A stretch of 64,000 nucleotides of DNA, from positions 97,749,068-97,813,067 of the forward strand of contig OX578152.1 of assembly GCA_951213105.1 (NCBI GenBank), in the 5' to 3' direction. The stretch's first letter is position 1. Each line of letters opens with the position of its first letter. The position numbers and the translations under genes were made by a program. Shown in pieces: positions 57,363 through 64,000 of the stretch. The stretch comes from Amaurobius ferox. Its lineage: Eukaryota; Arthropoda; Arachnida; Araneae; Amaurobiidae. Under the pieces are notes generated by a model, which saw only the letters and a program-made list of their open reading frames with translations, was not told the origin of the DNA and searched no databases.

Positions 57363-60300
57363 ATGTTTGGTTTTTTGGGTGTTTTCTCGTCTTTTTCTAT
57401 CATCCAGTGGAATATTCGTGGCGCTAAAAAGCACCGCCCTGATCTCAACTTTTCCCACTCTTTCCGACAGGCAGACATAATTTTACTTCAAGAAACTTTC
57501 CTTAAACCTCATCATTTGTTTTCCCTCAAGGGCAAAGTTATTTTTAGGTTTGATCGCCCTAACCAGTGCAGCGGAGGAGGTCTCCTCATTGCAATTAAGA
57601 AAAACATAAGTGCAAATATTATTAAGCAAAGGAGTTGTCCGGAAATAGAATTTCAGGAGATGAAAATTTATAATCAAAAACACAACCTCAATATCATTAA
57701 CATATACTGCAGGAAAGGTATACAGAATAATAATATGTTAAAGGAGATCAAAATAGAAAGTAACACGAACTACCTCCTTGCAGGAGACTTCAATGCCTCG
57801 CATAAAAACTGGGGTTTCTCCACCAACCAGAGTGGGGAAAGATTATCCGATTGGATCCAAGATCAACACCTTCTTATTCTCAACCACAAGACTGGGACAA
57901 GGATAAATGGGAGGGGTGCTTTGTCGGCCCTGGATTTGACCCTTTGCTCGCCAGATATTGCAGCAGACGTTACTTGGAATGTTCTCCCGGATAATCTGGG
58001 AAGTGACCATTTCCCTATCATTACTAGATTTAACCATTCTGTTGGAGCTGAAACCTACGGCAGGATAAATTTGACTGGAAAATTTTTCATGAAGAAATTA
58101 AAAAATATGAGGAAGACCTAAAAGATCCCGAAAAGTTTTGCAAAATAATGAAAAATACAATTAACAACAGTAAATCTATCCAGGAATTGCCAAAACCGAG
58201 AGTCCCATGGTGGAACATAAAATGCAGTTTTATTCGAGCAAAAATGAGAAAACATCTCAACAAAGCAAAGAAACATAACAGTTGTGAAAATTGGAACGAT
58301 TATAAGAAATACAAAGACAAACTAAAAAACCTTTTAAAAACCCTTAAAAGAAGTCATTGGGCAAATATTTGTAAAAGAACGGCAAAAGACAATAACATCT
58401 ACAAAATCATCAGACAGATCAACAGTTGCACCGGCTCAGCTCACCAAAGTAATAATTATATCAGCCACAACAATAGTATAGTGACTTCAGCTACAGATCA
58501 GGCTAATTTGTTCAGCCAACAGTACAACAAAAAGCAGGAATATCCAATCTTACCGATAAGCTTCGTCGACACCGTTTCCTCTTCGCACCTTACTTGGGCA
58601 GAATTCAAAACTGCAATTAAACATATCCGCCAATCGACTCCAGGGCACGATGGAATCACAATAAAAATGATAAAAGACCTTCCGGAAGCAGTACTAATCT
58701 CTCTTTGGAATATTGGAAATATTAGTTTTAGAACAGGTAGAATCCCCGCGGACTGGACACATACGATTATTATCCCGATCCTAAAACCCTATAAAAATCC
58801 CAATGACATAAAAGCCTATCGTCCTATTGCACTTACTTCAACAATAGCCAAAATAATGGAAAGAATGATTTTAACAAGATTAATAAATGATACATATTAT
58901 AAAAACAAGTTGTTTCACAAAAATAATTATGGTTTTCTGCCGCATAAAAGTTGCATCACTTTATTGGTAAAAGCTCAACATGATATCCTGCTGGCAAAGA
59001 AAAAAAAATTACATCTTCTGCGTAACTATTGATCTCAAAGCAGCATATGACTCTATTTGGATTGACGGATTACTAAAAAAAGCGGCGAACAAAGGCATCC
59101 AAGGAAATATAGGCTTATGGATACATAATTTTTTAAATCAAAGAACCAACCAAGTTAAATGGAGAAACGCCCTCTCAAATAAGGAAAATAGAAGCCAAGG
59201 ACTTCCTCAAGGTTGCATTACTAGCCCTTTCTTATTTATGCTATATATGAATGATCTATTTAAACACATTACTGAAGAAGTTACATGTTTAGTTTATGCA
59301 GACGACATCATTTTGTACACCGATGATAAAGAAGAAAAAGAAGCAAGAAGGAAACTTCAAAATGCCATAAATATCTGCAATAACTGGTGCAAAAAATGGA
59401 AGTTATCTATAAATCCAGAAAAATGCCAAACAATAAATTTCTCCAATAAAAAGAAAAAGATACAATGCAGAATAAAAATAAATAATGTAGTTATACCGGA
59501 AGTTAACAAAATAAAAATATTAGGAATCATTTTTGACAGAAACTTAACCTGGAAGGATCATTTTGATTACTTAAAGCAAAAAAGTGCAAAAGCTTTAAAC
59601 GGTTTTAAATACATCGCTTCGAAAAAATGGGGAGCAGGTTCAACCCATCTATTGAAGATAGGAAACGCAACGATAAGAAGCCAAAGCGAATATGGATCTC
59701 CGATATTCAGAACAGCAAGCAAGACGCATTACAACAAAATTAATCCCATTTATAATAGTATGCTCCGTATTGCAACAGGTCTTCCGAAATGCACCCCTCT
59801 CAACATCCTTTTTGCAGAGACAAATTCGACTCCGCTTCATGAGCGGCACGAGACGCTGGCAAAATTTTTTTTTGTCAAAAATGTATTTTTGGGAATTTGG
59901 TCCCCTTTACATGAAACCATTTGGAATCCCCCTCCTCAGATCTATGAAAACTGGAAAACTGAAAAGGCTCCCATCACCACTAAAATGAAAAACATATTTG
60001 AAGACTTTGGAATTTACAAAACTGACCTTTTGAAGTGGACCCCACCGATTGGTAACATCAAATACAAGATATTCACTAATGAAATGGATTTCCAGAATAA
60101 AAACCTTCCAGATCAAATCATACAGGCTTATTTTAACAAGTTCATCGAAAACAAATACAATTACATTCTTATTGGAACAGATGGATCTAAAACCGATAAC
60201 GGGAGTGCAATAGGAATAGTTATCCCTAGCCTCCACATTAGCAGAAGCTACTCGACATCCAGTATAAACTCGATCTTTACCATAGAGGCGCTGGCCATTT

Positions 60301-60989
60301 TAAAAGTTGTAGAAGATTGCATAAATAAAGAAAATAAGTACATAATTTGCACGGACAGCCTAAGCTCACTTAAAAGTCTAAAAAATATTGGGAAAAATTC
60401 GCCTTGTATTATACTTCATATCTACAGGGCTCTTTTGGAAAAAGCTAATGAAGATAATATAATACTCATTTGGACACCTGGGCATAAAGGCATACAAATA
60501 AATGAACAAGCAGATGCGGCAGCAAAACGGGCTCACCTATATAATACTATTTCTGGAATAGCGAGAGAAGATTTAATAAAGGCCATTTACAACAAAGAAA
60601 AAGAAAACAACAGGAATAACTGGTATAAATACAAGAATCAAAGGTTTTTTCCCCATATTAACCCTACCAATATTTGGTTTAGAAACAGTTTGCTTAGTAG
60701 AAAGAACGAGGTTTTAATACAGAACGTCCGTGCCAAAACGCTTTTTCTTAATTCTGTCCTCTATAAGATGAAAATTGTTGATACTCCGAATTGTTTGATT
60801 TGCAAGAATGAAGAATCTATAGATCATTTTCTCTTCGTGTGTCCGTCGTATTGTGATGCTCGTAAACCGCTTTTGGCGTTCATGTCCCGTAATAATATTA
60901 GTGCTTCGTACTTGGATCTCATGAATCATTTTACCAAGGATCTTTGCTTTGAGCTGGCGTTTTTCTTTTCTAAAATCAACAGATTTTAA
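57363..60989 (+). pseudogene. LINE ORF2: endonuclease, reverse transcriptase, RNase H; two frameshifts
   Basis: The ATG at 57363 lies about 33 bp after ORF1. Endonuclease: IIQWNIRGAKK, LLQETFL, GDFNASHKNWG, GSDHFPII. The frame shifts near 58045-58065 (AETYG to DKFDWKIFHEEIKKYEED). Reverse transcriptase: TPGHDGITIKMIKDLP, YRPIALTSTIAKIMER, NNYGFLPHKSC, then a shift at a nine-A run (59000-59008), then TIDLKAAYDSIW, GLPQGCITSPFLF and VYADDIILYTD (YADD at 59295-59306). RNase H keeps all catalytic residues: GTDGSK (Asp at 60180), FTIEALAI (Glu), CTDSLSSL (Asp) and TPGHKGIQINEQAD (His, Asp). A C-x2-C-x8-H-x4-C knuckle (CLICKNEESIDHFLFVC) is near the end. The A-run shift could be a sequencing error. 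Confidence 0.9.
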
Positions 60990-61109
60990 GGCCGTGCTGT
61001 TTTCTTTCTTTTTCTTTGGTTTTTTTCCCCTTGGGACAGAAGGCGGAGTGCCAAGTCCCATCCTCTACACTCTAGGAGAGTGTGGTAGTTAGTTAGTTAG
61101 TCATTGGAC

Positions 61110-62330
61110 ATATTATTCCAGCTAACATGTAATAATGAAAATAATTTCAATAAAATCAAAGCCCCCCCCCCCCCAATTCCCTCCTCCTATATGTATATAG
61201 GTGGGAAAAATTCCATTTTTCAAGATCTATTTTGATGTTATATATGCACTGCTGAGATCTAAAAATAGTATATTTTTAATTTTTTAAAGTAGTTTTTTTT
61301 TTAATATTTTCTTTCTTGATAAAGAAAAGTTATAAAATAATTATTTTTTATCTATAACAGGATTTTTTTAATGATAAATTTAAAACATTACACAAAAGGA
61401 ATAGCAGGAAAAAATAATTTAAAATTCTTAAAACGTAAATTATTAAATATAATAAATAAGAGTAAATTATTAAATTATAAGAACAAATTTAAAAATGCTT
61501 TTGAAAAATATATTATTAAATATTATATTAGAATTCGTTTTAAATACTTACCGATGGGAAACCTTTTTATCACTTATGAAAAAAATAAAATTAATAACAA
61601 AAAAAAAAAAGCATAATTTACTCAGTTTATTATATACATAAAAAATGCATTATTGAATAATTAAAAAAATGAAAAACCGGTTTATAATTAAATCTTTTTT
61701 AAGAATATATTATTATATATAATATTAAAAAAAATAGCTGCTTGTAATTGAATGGTTGAATATTATGAAATGAAAGAGAAAATTTGCTGAAAGATAAGTT
61801 AAGCATAAATTTAGTGCTATTAAATCATATTCCTTCACTAGAAGTACTTGCGTAAATATTTTATATTCTTCCTTCACAACTTTACCAGCGTTTTTCTGAG
61901 AAAGAGTAAAATGTCACTTGTACCTTTCTCTTATTCTTTTTCTTCAAAATAAAAACACACATGCAGGCCCGTGGAAAGCGAGGGGGGAAGGGGCCTCTCC
62001 GGGCCCCCGTCCCCTCATTTTTGTACCTAATTTTTCCTGTCCAGGTCGAGTTCCCCTGCACACCGGGAGAGGGGGGGGGGGGGGGCAAGCTCCAGTTCGG
62101 GTCTATTAATTAGACAATTTTATGATCAAATACTTCTTGTCAAGTTCCTTAAAAAGTTATTATATTTTATTTTCAGAAAAATAGAAGTGGAAAAGAGGAA
62201 TCGCTCCATTCTTCAAGCTCTATTTTAATGCTATATATACATTTGTAGGAGCTAGAAACCGTAAAATTCGACTCTTTTATCGGTAATTTATTTTTAAATA
62301 TATTTGAAGAATTACAATTTAGATAACATT
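61110..62330. other. AT-rich remainder of the TIR element with a GC island
   Basis: C run at about 61162, then AT-rich sequence. 61966-62098 is a GC-rich island with GGCCTCTCCGGGCCCCCG and a G run of 12 or more at about 62070; it resembles short G-run-containing MITE-like repeats, but no termini could be fixed. No gene supported. Confidence 0.45.
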
Positions 62331-62535
62331 GTCGTCTAACGTTAGTAAACGAAATATAATTTGTTACCTTCCGCCGTAAGACAACAACCATCCGGTTAAT
62401 TTGACGGTAGCCCACTTGCAAGTAGCTCAATGCGCGTTCGCACTTGACGGCAGCCAAATTACATAGTTTCCGCAACCGCACTTGCAGGTAGCCTAACCAC
62501 TTCGTGACGAAATGTATCAAGGAAAATGTAAACAC

Positions 62536-62700
62536 GTATAATCTCGAACACGACAGATTTTGTCTTAAACTGTCAAACTTCAAAGTGTTATACTAAGGCT
62601 CCTATATATACCTCTATATAGGAGCCTTATGTTATACTAGGCTTCGTCCATGACGTCATTTAACTTAGCCAATAGCGAAGTATCTGCCTCACAGCAGGGG
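62536..62700 (-). promoter_or_regulatory. Degraded second copy of the CCAAT/CRE promoter module
   Basis: The inverted counterpart of 48095-48200: CCAAT at 62669-62673, CRE TGACGTCA at 62651-62658, GC box mutated, then CTTCAAAGTGT and TATAATCTCGA shared with the first-exon region. A palindrome and a hairpin retroposon have been inserted into it. The zinc-finger gene at 63400 reads away from it, so it could act in either direction if still active. Confidence 0.55.
62586..62639. repeat. 34-bp insertion with a perfect 14-bp stem, flanked by 10-bp direct repeats
   Basis: TGTTATACTA at 62586-62595 and 62630-62639 brackets a hairpin whose arms are AAGGCTCCTATATA (62595-62608) and TATATAGGAGCCTT (62615-62628). 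The equivalent place in the paralogous module at 48.16-48.18 kb has a single TATAC and no hairpin. It could be a tiny insertion or a replication template switch. Confidence 0.7.
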
Positions 62701-62775
62701 GTTGAAGACCCAGACCGACCGGCTCGTCAGCAAGGACATGAGCAACCGATTAGTCGGCCGGTCACAGCAGGGGGT
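62689..62775 (-). mobile_element. Miniature hairpin retroposon 3 with 14-bp target duplication
   Basis: A 59-bp insert (62703-62761) lies between perfect 14-bp repeats TCACAGCAGGGGGT at 62689-62702 and 62762-62775. On the minus strand it starts CCGGCCGAC (62753-62761) and near its end has GTCGGTCTGGG (62709-62719) and TCTTCA. The arms pair with the same bulged T as the other two copies, and the pairs above the shared base are GAC/GTC. The paralogous promoter at 48095-48112 has the target once, without insert (GTCACAGCAGAGGGTATAG), an empty site. Confidence 0.85.
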
Positions 62776-62879
62776 GTAATATATTACGCAACGGTCAAAC
62801 AAGGTGACGCTCAAAGTCCTTCTTGGACATTTTCTTAAAAATATGTACATATAATAAATTTTCGTGTAAATAAGTGTAT

Positions 62880-63399
62880 TTTATTTCAATTCCTTGAGAA
62901 AGTTTTTGATGAACATTCATTACATCCATGTTTATATTTTTCAATTACATGTTTAATGTTTGGGTCAAAAGTTGATTCATATTCATAATATTATCTTTTC
63001 AGTAACATGTATGTATTAAAAAAGATAATTAGTAAAAGTGCACATTAAATTCGTATTCATGATGTAAAAGGGAAAATACTTGCATATGATTTCTTCATTA
63101 AATTTGCCTGTGAAATATGTCAAAACAAGTTCGTGATAAAGTTTATTAATTCACAAAATTTTACACACTCTTTAGAAACAAAACAATAACGGATTACGCC
63201 AGAAATCGTTTGTTCAAAATTACTATCAACATTTGCTTATGCATTTTAAATAGAAACTATTTGTATATGAAATATGTTAGCAATCATTTATTTAGAAAAT
63301 AGATTTAAATCAACATTTACTTACCCATACTAAAAGGAAGTCCTTTGAACGTCAAATATGTCAAACATCATTTGTTCCAAGAAAAGTTTAGATCAACAT
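62880..63399 (+). pseudogene. Decayed leader and fingers shared by the two zinc-finger genes
   Basis: The block parallels 39420-40170: AATTCCTTGAGAAAG, AAAGTTGATT, TCAGTAACAT-GTA, GAAATATGTCAAAA, and CATTTTAAA-(G/T)-AGAAACTATTTG occur in the same order in both. Worn fingers are readable in shifting frames (ICQTSFVPRK near 63357-63386). The last shift is a missing A in the run at about 63382-63386. Confidence 0.6.
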
Positions 63400-64000
63400 A
63401 TGCTTACATATGTTGATGAGAAACCATTTCTATGTGACATGTGTCAAAAATCATTTAGTGAGAAAAAAAAATTAGATTGGCATTTGCGTACACATACTGG
63501 TAAAAAATGTGTATGTGAAATATGTCACAAATCATTTACCAAGAAAAATTTATATCGACATTCTTTTATACATACTGGTGAGAAACCCTTTGTGTGTAAA
63601 ATATGTCAGAAATCATTTGCTAGGAAATCAACTTTGGCTAGTCATTTGCTTACACATACGGGTGAGAAACCATTTGTATGTGAAATCTGTCAGAAATCCT
63701 TTTCTCATAAATCAATGTGTAATCGACATTTACGTACACATACTGGTGAAAAGCCATTTGTATGTGAAATATGTCAGAAATCATTTCCTGAACAAAAATC
63801 TTACAACCGACATTTCTTTGCACATACTGGTGAGAAGCCATTTGCATGTGAAATATGTCAGAAATCTTTTTCTCAAAAAGCATCTTGTGATAGTCATATG
63901 TCTACACATAGTAGTGAGAAACCATTTATGTGTGAAATATGTCAGAAATCATTTTCTTTGAAAAGATATTGTGATCGACATATACGACATACACATATGG
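63400..64000 (+). CDS. C2H2 zinc-finger protein, at least seven fingers, cut by window edge
   Basis: The ATG at 63400 (MLTYVDEKPFLCDMCQKSF) opens a frame that runs to the window end without a stop. Seven fingers are visible: six with the 28-residue period and HTGEKPFVCEICQKSF linkers, and finger two one residue short (CVCEICHKSFTKKNLYRHSF). The sequence is close to the gene at 40169, and the upstream flanks match too, so the pair arose by segmental duplication. The ATG lies inside a finger, directly after a one-base loss, so the ancestral start was further upstream. The function would be sequence-specific DNA binding; no effector domain is visible. Confidence 0.82.
   Translation, partial: MLTYVDEKPFLCDMCQKSFSEKKKLDWHLRTHTGKKCVCEICHKSFTKKNLYRHSFIHTGEKPFVCKICQKSFARKSTLASHLLTHTGEKPFVCEICQKSFSHKSMCNRHLRTHTGEKPFVCEICQKSFPEQKSYNRHFFAHTGEKPFACEICQKSFSQKASCDSHMSTHSSEKPFMCEICQKSFSLKRYCDRHIRHTHM

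Larger units (their letters stand above)
55823..61098 (+). mobile_element. Full-length I-clade LINE with RNase H, 11-bp target duplication
   Basis: AGTCATTGGAC flanks the unit at 55812-55822 and 61099-61109. The order is GC-rich 5' UTR, ORF1 (56075-57329), ORF2 (57363-60989), and a short 3' UTR ending in about four TAGT units rather than poly(A). It has endonuclease, reverse transcriptase and RNase H, which with the ORF1 type places it in the I group. It has at least three frame breaks, so it is a slightly damaged full-length copy. It is nested in the TIR element 55532-62504 and is therefore younger. Confidence 0.9.
55523..62513. mobile_element. TIR element with 9-bp target duplication, enlarged by a LINE insertion
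   Basis: TGACGAAAT occurs at 55523-55531 and 62505-62513. Just inside, the ends are inverted repeats over about 170 bp. The left gives GTGGTTAGGCTGCCTGCATG, the right read inward GTGGTTAGGCTACCTGCAAG, followed on both by CAAGTGG-(A/G)-CT-(T/A)-CCGTCAAATTA, a CGG-rich block and TTATATT-(C/T)-CGTTTA. Without the 5.3-kb LINE at 55823 the element is about 1.7 kb and shows no transposase. An 8-9 bp duplication fits hAT, P or Merlin superfamilies; I cannot choose. Confidence 0.72.

Noticed and set aside
61080..61100. TTAG-type repeats as telomeric sequence
   Set aside because: About four TAGT units at the end of a LINE are its tail; arthropod telomere repeats are TTAGG and form long arrays.
61371..61616. 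81-codon Lys/Asn-rich frame
   Set aside because: Low-complexity AT-rich sequence inside a transposable element.
63509..63961. 150-codon plus-strand frame at the window end
   Set aside because: It is the zinc-finger array read in the wrong phase; the correct frame starts at 63400 and runs off the window.

Overview
This is an AT-rich eukaryotic nuclear window, most likely from an arthropod and possibly a chelicerate. Three things point there: almost all coding sequence belongs to eukaryotic transposable elements; splice sites, poly(A) signals, a pol III SINE and CCAAT/CRE/TATA promoter motifs are visible; and there are intronless C2H2 zinc-finger arrays of the HTGEKP type. The species call is inference. 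There are no bacterial operons, rRNA genes or CRISPR arrays.

Layout. 1-510: decayed Tc1 transposase (-). 1137-1420: last exon of a small membrane-protein gene (+). 1672-5600: array of non-coding repeats ending in hairpins, with a mariner (1712-2619) inserted in one unit. 7017-7998: non-autonomous element with long inverted repeats. 9864-11596 and 18021-18817: more hairpin-ended repeats. 12446-17560: a Jockey-like LINE (-), broken at G/C homopolymers. 19631-24545 and 29335-36510: two inverted copies of a piggyBac-like element; the second carries a 5'-truncated Jockey LINE (29828-32932). A third fragment lies at 28405-29305. 36740-37355: TATA promoter and THAP-domain exon (+). 40169-41071: nine-finger C2H2 gene (+). 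43792-45768: a different piggyBac, with TTAA on both sides, inside an old minisatellite. 48130-48334: CCAAT/CRE/GC-box promoter and splice donor. 50413-50700: full tRNA-derived SINE (-). 51899-53054: complete Merlin element with an intact transposase. 55532-62504: element with a 9-bp target duplication and ~170-bp inverted ends, carrying a full-length I-clade LINE (55823-61098). 62596-62775: degraded second copy of the 48.1-kb promoter. 63400-64000: second C2H2 gene, cut by the window edge.

How it fits together. Host content is small: the small membrane protein, the THAP exon, two paralogous zinc-finger genes and a duplicated promoter module. The rest is nested transposons whose order can be read from target duplications. 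Every transposase or LINE reading frame is broken except the Merlin one.

The most unusual pattern is a set of three tiny insertions (59, 59 and 69 bp; at 8027, 39058 and 62703). Each is flanked by a perfect 14-bp target duplication, and each folds into a stem with a shared base and a covarying upper part. They match, or resemble, only the 3' hairpin of the full SINE at 50.4 kb, which also has a 14-bp duplication. They look like a miniature retroposon made of little more than a hairpin and a short tail.
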